From Candidatus Zixiibacteriota bacterium (lineage in GTDB: Bacteria > Zixibacteria > MSB-5A5 > GN15 > FEB-12): a stretch of 64,000 nucleotides of DNA. The DNA is taken from positions 248,001-312,000 of the forward strand of contig DAOSXA010000001.1 of the NCBI GenBank assembly GCA_035380245.1. Reading direction: 5' to 3'. This document shows positions 24,712 to 32,121 of the stretch, in pieces. Under the pieces are notes generated by a model. The model was not told where the DNA came from, did not search any database, and was given only the letters and a program-made list of their open reading frames with translations. A program made the translations under genes and the position numbers. The stretch's first letter is position 1. Each line of letters begins with the position of its first letter.

Positions 24712-25647
24712 CTATTTATTCACCGCGACGTCAACCTTGAATCCTTCCATCGCCAGCAAGTGTTCCTGGCGCTCACGGATCATGGCTTCGGTCATCGGGA
24801 AATCCGGTCCGGTGTTTTCGATCATGATCGACGAGGTACAGGAGGCAAAGCAACCGGCTCGTCGTAAATCACCGCCGGTCTTGAGGTATTCATGCGTAAA
24901 GCCGGCCATATAGGTGTCGCCGGCGCCGGTGGAATCGAGCAGATCGACGGGATGCGGAGGGATATCGATAAAATTGTTGCCGTCGTAAATAATCGAACCC
25001 AGCTCAGCGAGAGTCACAATGACGATCTTCGGCCCCCAGCTTTTGATTATCCGCGCTGCTTCGTAAGGATCCCGGCGACAATCAATCCCGGTCAGCACTT
25101 TCCCTTCGAGTTCGTTCGGTTTGACGATATCGAACAGACCAAGGATTTCTTCGATACCGTCCACCTTCTCGTGATAAATACGCTTGTCGGCATCGGCATT
25201 GCGAATCAGACCCTGGGGATCACAGAAGAATAGACCATCGAATGTTGCGCGAATGCGGCGGATATTGTCGAATGAGACTTCCCCCAGAATCGGACCGATC
25301 AACACCGCTTCGGAGTCGGCATACCAGGCCGGATCGATCTCACCGATATCGGCCGCGCGTCCGAGCAGATCCAGGGTGCGGTTGCCCATGTTGTCGTAAT
25401 AAATCAGCGAGAAACCGCCGGACTCGTTCGACGGAATAATCCTGACATCAATATGGAGTTGCGCCAGCGACTTCATCAGATGCTCGCGATAATCTTCACC
25501 GATTGCTCCAACGAGGCGTACCGGTCGACCGATCTTGGCCAGCGCCAGAGCGGCGTTGGTGGAGCAACCGCTAAGCACGCGGCCGGAGGGATTAATGCGA
25601 TGTGTCTTGATATAATCGTAAACCGGATTGCCGATAGCCGTAATCAT
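24712..25647 (-). CDS. PfkB family carbohydrate/nucleoside kinase
   Basis: Ribokinase-like sugar or nucleoside kinase of 311 residues. The PfkB signature 2 with the catalytic Asp is clear: DSTGAGDTYMAGF near residue 255. The N-terminal part has GGxxxN-like SGCSTNAALALAKIG and RPVRLVGAIGEDYRE. Adenosine, ribose, fructose and inositol kinases all share this fold. The context (inositol-phosphate synthase and CDP-alcohol phosphatidyltransferase nearby) makes an inositol kinase thinkable, but the sequence does not settle it. It follows the phosphatidyltransferase gene by 133 bases on the same strand. Confidence 0.85.
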   Translation of the reverse strand: MITAIGNPVYDYIKTHRINPSGRVLSGCSTNAALALAKIGRPVRLVGAIGEDYREHLMKSLAQLHIDVRIIPSNESGGFSLIYYDNMGNRTLDLLGRAADIGEIDPAWYADSEAVLIGPILGEVSFDNIRRIRATFDGLFFCDPQGLIRNADADKRIYHEKVDGIEEILGLFDIVKPNELEGKVLTGIDCRRDPYEAARIIKSWGPKIVIVTLAELGSIIYDGNNFIDIPPHPVDLLDSTGAGDTYMAGFTHEYLKTGGDLRRAGCFASCTSSIMIENTGPDFPMTEAMIRERQEHLLAMEGFKVDVAVNK

Positions 25648-25780
25648 AGTCCTGTCGAGTCCTTCGTCTGGCGCCCGCAGCGGGTGCGTTAAGAGTCATT
25701 AATTGAATTCAGATATAAGCAGACCGGTCCGGCCGATCAAGAGAAACTGTTGGCGATTTGATGCCGGTCGACAACAGATT

Positions 25781-26437
25781 TCAGACGTGACGTTTCTTGC
25801 CGAGGACTTTGTAGGTGAAAACGAGTCGTTGTGCCGAGGTGATAAATGAGGTCAAACCGACAATAATCAAAGCGAATTCCAGCCAGCCGCCGCGCGGCCA
25901 GGTGCCAACCGGAAGATAGTACTCGGCAATCGATCCGGCGATAATGAGAATGAACTTCTCTAAACGGCCCATGATGCCCACAGCGCAGTTTTCGATTTTC
26001 CCCATCGACTCCGCCGCCGCCCGAGTGTAGGAGGCGATGATCATGCCAAACAGGGCAAAAATGCCCCAGCCGGGATGAACCGCCCCGGAAAGAGTAATGC
26101 CAGCCAGGATGAAAAACTCGCCGTAGCGGTCGGAAACGTGATCGAGAATGCCGCCGAATACGGTGCCGATATCCCCGGCCCGAGCGGTGGAACCATCGAG
26201 CATATCGGTGAAAGCCGTGGCAATAATCCAGAACACTCCCCAGAGCATCTGGTCGCGCCAGAACGCGATACCGCCCGCAATGGCACAAAGGAAAGAGATG
26301 GCTGTCAGAATGTTCGGAGTCAATCCGAGCTTAAGACAGATATGCCCCAAAAACAGCGAAGACTCTTCATAGAAACGCCGTTTACGCTGATTAATGGTCG
26401 GTGTCGTTGTTTTCTGTTCCATTCCGCTGTTTGACAT
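25781..26437 (-). CDS. CDP-alcohol phosphatidyltransferase
   Basis: Membrane enzyme that transfers a phosphatidyl (or archaetidyl) group from a CDP-lipid to an alcohol. The complete family motif is present: DMLDGSTARAGDIGTVFGGI followed by LDHVSD, that is D-x2-D-G-x2-A-R-x8-G-x3-D-x3-D. About six hydrophobic helices follow the cytosolic N-terminus. With inositol-phosphate synthase nearby, phosphatidylinositol-phosphate synthase is the attractive specific reading; PgsA-type activity is possible. The frame is open to 26482, but a good promoter (26445-26473) covers that part, so the start is probably 26437 or 26422. Confidence 0.87.
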   Translation of the reverse strand: MSNSGMEQKTTTPTINQRKRRFYEESSLFLGHICLKLGLTPNILTAISFLCAIAGGIAFWRDQMLWGVFWIIATAFTDMLDGSTARAGDIGTVFGGILDHVSDRYGEFFILAGITLSGAVHPGWGIFALFGMIIASYTRAAAESMGKIENCAVGIMGRLEKFILIIAGSIAEYYLPVGTWPRGGWLEFALIIVGLTSFITSAQRLVFTYKVLGKKRHV

Positions 26438-26444
26438 GGGGTCG

Positions 26445-26473
26445 AATATATATTTGTCAATGGCAGCCGTCAA
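26445..26473 (-). promoter_or_regulatory. Sigma-70 promoter for the CDP-alcohol phosphatidyltransferase gene
   Basis: On the minus strand, TTGACG (26468-26473), 17-bp spacer, TATATT (26445-26450). The predicted transcript start near 26438 leaves almost no leader before the ATG at 26437, and about 16 bases before the ATG at 26422. This argues against translation from 26482. Confidence 0.6.
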
Positions 26474-26565
26474 CAAATTCAAAAGCGATAAAACAATTCA
26501 AACGGGCCCCTCCCCGTTCCCTATTCAGGTTGACTTCGCGACCGTTACGGCGGATATTCCCGTCT

Positions 26566-27549
26566 ATGTTTATTGACTATGTTGAAGTAGAGATCGCCGC
26601 AGGCGACGGCGGCGACGGTTGTATCGCTTTCCGGACGGAGAAATACATTCCCAAAGGGGGACCGGACGGAGGTGACGGGGGTCGTGGCGGCGACGTGACG
26701 GCAGTAGCCGATCCGAATCTGACCACCCTGCTCGATTTCCGCTATAAGAAAAAATATCGAGCCGAGAACGGCCGTCCCGGCGAGGGAAGCCTCAAAACCG
26801 GACGATCCGGTAAAGACACCATTCTGCATTTGCCGGTCGGCACCATCGTCACGGATCTCGACACCGGTCGCCAGGTCGCGGATCTGGATGAACCGGGAAC
26901 GGAAATCGTTCTGGTGCGCGGCGGTCGCGGCGGCAAGGGTAACGTCCATTTCAAATCGCCTACCAATCAAACTCCGCGCAAAGCGACTCCCGGTCGTCCC
27001 GGGGAATATCTGCGAGTGTCCATGGAGTTGAAATTGCTGGCCGATGTCGGACTTGTGGGACTCCCCAATGCCGGCAAATCGACAATCCTGGCAACGTTCT
27101 CGGCCGCTCGTCCCAAGATCGCCAATTATCCTTTCACCACCCTCGTACCGAATCTCGGTATCGTAAAGCTGACCGATACTCGCAACTGTGTCATGGCCGA
27201 CATTCCCGGCTTGATCGCGGGCGCCTCGGAAGGCAAAGGGCTCGGGATTCAGTTTTTGAAACACATTCAACGCACCCGGCTGCTGATATATGTTATTGAC
27301 ATCAACGAAGAGAATATCGAGAGTGTATACGACGAGCTTCAGAACGAGTTGAGGGAATTCGATGCCGGGCTTTTAGAACGGCCCTCGTTCGTTGCCGTGA
27401 CCAAGATCGACACGATGCCGGAAGACGAGGTTGAGCGAATCGCAAAAAAATTACCCGGAGAGTTCCTTTTCATTTCGGCCGTGGCTCATCGCAACACCAA
27501 CCTTTTCCTGGGAGAGATAGCCCGACGCCTTGACGAACGCCGAGCTTAA
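26566..27549 (+). CDS. obg: GTPase Obg/CgtA
   Basis: Essential ribosome-associated GTPase involved in 50S assembly and stress signalling. 327 residues. The N-terminal glycine-rich Obg fold starts FIDYVEVEIAAGDGGDGC and contains GPDGGDGGRGGDV. The G domain shows GLPNAGKST, YPFTTLVPN, DIPGLIAGASEGKGLG and TKID. There is no C-terminal OCT domain, so this is the short form. ATG 26566 matches the conserved N-terminus; 55 residues upstream in the same frame do not. It begins an operon with dprA, ptsH, ptsI and a sugar-phosphate isomerase. Confidence 0.95.
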   Translation: MFIDYVEVEIAAGDGGDGCIAFRTEKYIPKGGPDGGDGGRGGDVTAVADPNLTTLLDFRYKKKYRAENGRPGEGSLKTGRSGKDTILHLPVGTIVTDLDTGRQVADLDEPGTEIVLVRGGRGGKGNVHFKSPTNQTPRKATPGRPGEYLRVSMELKLLADVGLVGLPNAGKSTILATFSAARPKIANYPFTTLVPNLGIVKLTDTRNCVMADIPGLIAGASEGKGLGIQFLKHIQRTRLLIYVIDINEENIESVYDELQNELREFDAGLLERPSFVAVTKIDTMPEDEVERIAKKLPGEFLFISAVAHRNTNLFLGEIARRLDERRA

Positions 27550-28645
27550 AGAGAGACTTTCTGAAGCCATCACTCTGCTTCAGGTTCCCGGTGTCGGCGC
27601 CGGTCGCTACAAGAAGCTGATCAAAGCTTTCGGGGGACCGGGGGCCGTGTTGTCCCAGCCACTTTCGAGACTGGAAGAAATCAACGGCATCTCACGTAAA
27701 ACCGCCTCCGACATCCAGCGACACGCCGATGCTCAAAAAGCCCGAGCCGTTGCCGCAGAAATAATCCAACTTGGCTGGTCGGCCCTGTTCCTGGAGGATG
27801 ACGACTATCCCGTTCTCCTTAAAGAGATTAACGATCCCCCGCCGATCCTCTATCGGCTGGGGCTTCCGATGGACCCGCAGGAGAAGATGATCGCGGTGGT
27901 CGGCACGCGTCATGCGACCGAAAAAGGCCGCCTGACAGCCGGTCAACTGGCCGCTGATTTGGCCGAGTCCGGGATTGCGGTTGTCTCCGGCATGGCCGAA
28001 GGAATAGACACCGCTGCGCACCGCGGCTGCCTGAATAAGAGCGGACATACGGTTGCAGTGTGGGGCACCTCGCTGGACCGGGTTTTTCCGGCCTGTAACA
28101 AGGGCCTGGCTGAGGAAATCCGCAACCGTGGAACAATTTATTCTGAGTATCTTCCGCAAACCCGCCCGGACAAAACCACTTTCCCGGAACGCAACCGGAT
28201 CATCTCCGGTTTATGCGCCGGAACCGTAGTGGTTGAAGCCGGGACCAAATCCGGAGCCCTGATTACCGCTGAGCTGGCGGCCTCCCAGGGACGCGAAGTG
28301 TTCGCAGTCCCCGGTCACCCCAAAGACCGCATGAGCATTGGCGCCAATGACTTGATCCGCAACGGCGCCTGCCTGACAACATCAATTGATGACATTTTTT
28401 CTGAGCTACCCGGCCTAAAAGGTACTATATTGGCCCGGAAATTTACGCAGTTGCCGGATATGACACCTGCCGAGCGAGATATTACCAACCGCCTGGCCAA
28501 CGGCGCACAGCAGCTCGACCAACTCTCACGAGCTGTCGGTCTGCCGGTTGACCAGATGATGGAACTGCTATTGGCGCTAGAACTTAAGGGTGTTATCAGG
28601 GAACTGGCTGGTAAACGGTATGTACTGACAGACGGCTACGAATGA
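27530..28645 (+). CDS. dprA: DNA-processing protein DprA
   Basis: Binds single-stranded DNA and loads RecA during natural transformation. 371 residues: an N-terminal helix-hairpin-helix-like part (LLQVPGVGAGRYKKLIKAFG), the Rossmann core (VVGTRHATEKG, VVSGMAEGIDTAAHRG, FPERNRIISGL, VPGHPKD) and a C-terminal winged helix (TPAERDITNRLANGAQQLDQ). The start is TTG at 27530, overlapping obg by 20 bases, with GGAGAGA about 13 bases upstream. It overlaps ptsH by 4 bases. No other competence gene is in the window. Confidence 0.92.
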   Translation: MTNAELKERLSEAITLLQVPGVGAGRYKKLIKAFGGPGAVLSQPLSRLEEINGISRKTASDIQRHADAQKARAVAAEIIQLGWSALFLEDDDYPVLLKEINDPPPILYRLGLPMDPQEKMIAVVGTRHATEKGRLTAGQLAADLAESGIAVVSGMAEGIDTAAHRGCLNKSGHTVAVWGTSLDRVFPACNKGLAEEIRNRGTIYSEYLPQTRPDKTTFPERNRIISGLCAGTVVVEAGTKSGALITAELAASQGREVFAVPGHPKDRMSIGANDLIRNGACLTTSIDDIFSELPGLKGTILARKFTQLPDMTPAERDITNRLANGAQQLDQLSRAVGLPVDQMMELLLALELKGVIRELAGKRYVLTDGYE

Positions 28646-28911
28646 TTAAGCAAACGGTTACTATCGTCAACAGACTCGGCCTGCACGCCCGACCCTCGGC
28701 GATGCTGGTCACGGTCGCCTCCCGGTTTAAGTCCGAGGTATTTTTCACTAAGGAAAGCCTGCGCGTTAACGGCAAATCGATTATGGGCGTAATGATGCTC
28801 GCCGCGGAGCTGGGTTCGCAACTTCTGGTCGAAGTGGACGGTCCGGACGAAGAGGCGGCCATGGCCGAGATCGTGAAGACTATCGAAGGTGGGTTCGGGG
28901 GAGAAATATAG
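28642..28911 (+). CDS. ptsH: Phosphocarrier protein HPr
   Basis: 89-residue phosphocarrier of the PEP-dependent phosphotransferase system. The active-site His is in NRLGLHARPSAML and the regulatory Ser-46 equivalent in NGKSIMGVMML, so phosphorylation by an HPr kinase is possible. Start overlaps dprA (ATGA). Enzyme I follows 85 bases later. No sugar-specific EII component is in the window. Confidence 0.95.
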   Translation: MIKQTVTIVNRLGLHARPSAMLVTVASRFKSEVFFTKESLRVNGKSIMGVMMLAAELGSQLLVEVDGPDEEAAMAEIVKTIEGGFGGEI

Positions 28912-28996
28912 CTCTTTATTCTTGTTTTTGACCGCCGGCTTACTTATCTAACCGCTTTATTGGTGGAGTGTGGATTATTCTCGCGGGAAGGAGTAT

Positions 28997-30769
28997 ATGT
29001 CGGCCAGTCGTCGCAAGGTAATCGCCGGTTTCCCTATCGCCGGTGGGATCGCTCTGGGCAAAGCCCGGGTGGTTTTGCCGGGTGATATGCAGGTTGCCGA
29101 AGTAGCCGTACCGGCGCAGAAAATCCAGGCTGAGATCGATGCTCTTGACCGCGCCGTCGAGCGTACTATTGCCGAACTGCGGGATTTGCATCAATCGGCC
29201 GACAAGAAGATGGGCCTGCCGCTGGCGAAAATTTTCGACGCCCAGCTTCTCATCGCTTCGGATTACGAATTCCTCAAACAAGTTAAAGACCAGATCATCG
29301 CTCGTCGGCGCAACGCCGGATTCGTCTATAACAGCCTCGTCCAAAACACGACCTCACAACTTAAGCGCTCGGGAGATCGTTACATGCGCCAGATGGTGCA
29401 GGATATCGAGGCGGTCTCGAGCCGGGTTCTTTCATATTTGACCGGTTATGAGAGTTGTGAATTACATTTTTCTCCCAACACAATCATGATCGGCCGAACT
29501 TTTTCACCGGGTGATATCCTCGGTTATCGCAATCGCAAGGCCATCGCTTTTGTCGTCGCTGAAGGCGGCGCCGACTCCCACATGGCGCTGATCGCCCGCT
29601 CGCTGATGATGCCGGTCGTAGCGACCGGTCCGGCCTGGAGTGAGATACCCAACGAGGCTCCGATTATCGTGGACGGCACGGTCGGAAAAATAATCATGTA
29701 CCCGACCGATGATGAATGGGCCGATTACCAGAAAAGGAGACGTCGTCTCGGACCGGCTTTCATCACCCGTCTGCGCAAGCTTTCGCCGATCCCGCCTCTC
29801 ACAGCCGACGGTATTCCGTTCAACATCGCAGCCAATGTGTCTATCCCCGGCCCGGTTGATGATGTCCTCTCCGAGCGAAAGATCCCGGTCGGTCTGTTCC
29901 GGACCGAGTTCATGTATCTGGCCAACGGGAGTTTTCCCGACGAGGATACGCAGTATGAATTCTATCGCCGAATCGCCGAAAAATTCAAGGACACTACGGT
30001 TGTTCTACGCACCTTCGATCTCGGCTATGACAAGGTAGCGGATGACGGTGTCTGGCCGGATGAAAACAATCCGGCGCTGGGGTGGCGTGGTATTCGCGCC
30101 ATGCTCGATATGTCGATAGTGTTCAAAAACCAGATTAGTGCTGTGCTGAGAGCCTCGACCCTGGGCAACATCAAAATAATGCTGCCGATGATCTCGCAAC
30201 TCCACGAAATCGAAAAAGCGAAGAAACTGATCTCCCAGGTGAAACTGGGTCTTCGTCGCAAGGGCATTCCTTACGACGAGAATATCGAAGTCGGCATCAT
30301 GGTCGAGGTTCCTTCGGCAGCCCTGCTGGCCGACAAGCTCGCCCCAAAAGTCGACTTCATGTCGATCGGCACCAACGACCTCACGCAGTATACCATGGCC
30401 GCCGATCGTCAGAACCGTAAACTCGGAGAACTTTACAGCCCGTATCAACCGGCGGTCCTGCAACTGGTCAATATGACCGTGAGAGCCTGCAGGGAACACG
30501 GCATACCGGTGTCGATCTGCGGTGAAGTGGCGGGTGACATTCTCGCTCTGCCGCTATTCATCGGCATGGGCGTGGACACGCTATCGATGGCACCCCGGAG
30601 AATCCTGGATGTTTGCCGAACGGTCAAACGAATCGATTCGCAACTTGTAAAACATCTGGTAGCCCCGATCATGGCCAGTACGACAACAAGGCTGGTCATG
30701 AACAAACTGGAAAGTTTCCGATCCGAACTGGAAAAAAAGAACCCGAAATATAAAGGAACAGCCAATTGA
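28997..30769 (+). CDS. ptsI: PTS enzyme I (phosphoenolpyruvate--protein phosphotransferase)
   Basis: Transfers phosphate from PEP to HPr. About 590 residues: N-terminal GxxIAGGIALGKARVV, HPr-binding helices, the phospho-His loop EGGADSHMALIARS, and the C-terminal PEP-binding barrel with FRTEFMYL, MLPMIS, VGIMVEVPSAALLAD, FMSIGTNDLTQYTMAADR and SICGEVAGD. ATG 28997 is preferred because AAGGAG lies a few bases upstream; GTG at 28970 is an alternative. The last 60 residues are Lys-rich and less conserved. The next gene overlaps by 4 bases. Confidence 0.95.
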   Translation: MSASRRKVIAGFPIAGGIALGKARVVLPGDMQVAEVAVPAQKIQAEIDALDRAVERTIAELRDLHQSADKKMGLPLAKIFDAQLLIASDYEFLKQVKDQIIARRRNAGFVYNSLVQNTTSQLKRSGDRYMRQMVQDIEAVSSRVLSYLTGYESCELHFSPNTIMIGRTFSPGDILGYRNRKAIAFVVAEGGADSHMALIARSLMMPVVATGPAWSEIPNEAPIIVDGTVGKIIMYPTDDEWADYQKRRRRLGPAFITRLRKLSPIPPLTADGIPFNIAANVSIPGPVDDVLSERKIPVGLFRTEFMYLANGSFPDEDTQYEFYRRIAEKFKDTTVVLRTFDLGYDKVADDGVWPDENNPALGWRGIRAMLDMSIVFKNQISAVLRASTLGNIKIMLPMISQLHEIEKAKKLISQVKLGLRRKGIPYDENIEVGIMVEVPSAALLADKLAPKVDFMSIGTNDLTQYTMAADRQNRKLGELYSPYQPAVLQLVNMTVRACREHGIPVSICGEVAGDILALPLFIGMGVDTLSMAPRRILDVCRTVKRIDSQLVKHLVAPIMASTTTRLVMNKLESFRSELEKKNPKYKGTAN

Positions 30770-31848
30770 GCGTTTTGGACAATGTCGATAAGATCAGGGA
30801 ATTCGATCCCAGCAATATGTACAATAAGATCTTCGACCTGCCGGAGCAGTTGACCGACGCCCTCAAGCTGGCCAAGCGCTGGCATATCAACGCCGATGAT
30901 TTTCTCGACCCGGGCAATATCGTACTGGTCGGGATGGGAGGATCGGCTATTGCCGGCGACATGATCCGTACTCTGCTGCGCTCCACCCTGCTGGTTCCGT
31001 TCGAGATTTGCCGTCATTACTCGCTGCCCGAGTATGTCGATGATGAGACCCTGGTGCTGGCATCATCGTACAGCGGCAATACCGAAGAAACCATCTCCGC
31101 GGTTGAAGATGCTCTCGCTCGCAAAGCGATGGTGGCCGCTTTCAGCACCGGCGGTATGCTCGGCGACATCTGCAGCCTTAACGAAATCCCGATGGCACAG
31201 ATGCCCGGTGGTTTGCCGCCGCGTGCGGCAATCGGGTACAGCTTCGCTCTTATGGTCCACTTCCTTGACACCGTCGGTCTTGCCAAAGGGGCTGTGGATG
31301 ACATCAGGGATATGATCCCCAACCTCAGCCATTACCGCGAAGCATATATCGAGGATAATCCCACTGAAAGCAATCCGGCCAAATTGCTCGCCACCAAGAT
31401 TCACGGTCGGATACCGATCGTCTATTCCGGACCGACTCTGACCGACACCGTGGGCCTTCGCCTGCGCGGACAGATCGCCGAAAATGGAAAGAATCTGGTG
31501 TTCGGGAATCAATTCCCGGAGTTCAATCACAACGAACTGGTCGGTTATTGCAACGTCGCCAAACAACATGCCGACCATCTGATAGTGATATTGTTACGCG
31601 ACGCCGAGGATCATCCTCAGATACGAACTCGCATGAACATCGTCAAGGAGATCATCGACAAGGTTGGTATTGAAATCTACGAAATCCATACTAAGGGCAA
31701 GAGCCGTATGGAGCGTATGTTCAGTGCCGTCCAGATGGCTGATTTCACATCCTACTACCTGGCAGTTCTTAACGAGTCCGATCCCGAACCGGTTGAAGCA
31801 ATTGACTGGCTTAAGAAGGAATTGATGGCTCGGAAGCAGATGGTATAA
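30766..31848 (+). CDS. Bifunctional phosphoglucose/phosphomannose isomerase
   Basis: SIS-domain sugar isomerase of the archaeal-type PGI/PMI family, 360 residues, interconverting fructose-6-phosphate with glucose-6-phosphate and mannose-6-phosphate. The N-terminal SIS half has VLVGMGGSAIAGDMIRTLL and LASSYSGNTEETISA; the second half has EFNHNELVGY and a C-terminal DWLKKELMA. The start is TTG at 30766, overlapping the enzyme I stop codon; AAAGGA lies upstream. Mannose-6-phosphate from this enzyme could supply the sugar-nucleotide pathway of the nucleotidyltransferase at 16035. A terminator follows. Confidence 0.87.
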   Translation: MSVLDNVDKIREFDPSNMYNKIFDLPEQLTDALKLAKRWHINADDFLDPGNIVLVGMGGSAIAGDMIRTLLRSTLLVPFEICRHYSLPEYVDDETLVLASSYSGNTEETISAVEDALARKAMVAAFSTGGMLGDICSLNEIPMAQMPGGLPPRAAIGYSFALMVHFLDTVGLAKGAVDDIRDMIPNLSHYREAYIEDNPTESNPAKLLATKIHGRIPIVYSGPTLTDTVGLRLRGQIAENGKNLVFGNQFPEFNHNELVGYCNVAKQHADHLIVILLRDAEDHPQIRTRMNIVKEIIDKVGIEIYEIHTKGKSRMERMFSAVQMADFTSYYLAVLNESDPEPVEAIDWLKKELMARKQMV

Positions 31849-31872
31849 CCGAACTGCTGAAATATGATCATG

Positions 31873-31904
31873 AAACGGCCTGCTTATCGCGGGCCGTTTT
31901 TTTT
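31873..31904 (+). terminator. Terminator of the obg-to-isomerase operon
   Basis: Perfect 8-bp stem AAACGGCC / GGCCGTTT (31873-31880, 31892-31899) followed by a T run ending at 31904; 24 bases after the stop codon. Confidence 0.9.
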
Positions 31905-31931
31905 ACATAGCATTTTCGTTTTCGAAAAAAG

Positions 31932-31960
31932 TTGCTAAAACGGCCAATGCTCGATATTGT
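31932..31960 (+). promoter_or_regulatory. Sigma-70 promoter for the ABC-F gene
   Basis: -35 TTGCTA (31932-31937), 17-bp spacer, -10 TATTGT (31955-31960). The predicted start near 31967 gives a leader of about 155 bases before the ABC-F start codon. Based on consensus matching by eye. Confidence 0.5.
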
Positions 31961-31988
31961 AGAAATATATCAACTCCACGGAGGCTGA

Positions 31989-32121
31989 AGAGGAAGATGA
32001 GAAACAACTGACACGTAAATCAGTCCGATCGCTCCGATCGGCAATCAATCTAAGACAAAGAACCGGCGGGCTATCGAGTGTCTTTTGGGCAATCGGCAGT
32101 CCCTCAGATTGAGGTGTCAGT
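31989..32121 (+). promoter_or_regulatory. Putative translational attenuator with a four-codon upstream ORF
   Basis: AGAGGAAG (31989-31996) directly precedes ATG AGA AAC AAC TGA (31997-32011), a Met-Arg-Asn-Asn leader peptide. The bases over its stop codon, ACTGACAC (32007-32014), are perfectly complementary to GTGTCAGT (32114-32121), which directly abuts the ABC-F ATG. A second hairpin, CCTCA-GAT-TGAGG (32102-32114), pairs the ABC-F ribosome site, and a 7-bp stem CCGATCG-CTC-CGATCGG lies between (32025-32041). The layout is that of ribosome-controlled leaders of antibiotic-resistance genes. This is a structural inference. Confidence 0.5.

Noticed and set aside
31947..31988. 13-codon frame MLDIVEIYQLHGG upstream of the ABC-F gene
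   Set aside because: Its start lies between the -35 and -10 of the predicted promoter, so it would not be transcribed from there; it has no ribosome site. The MRNN mini-ORF downstream is the better leader peptide.
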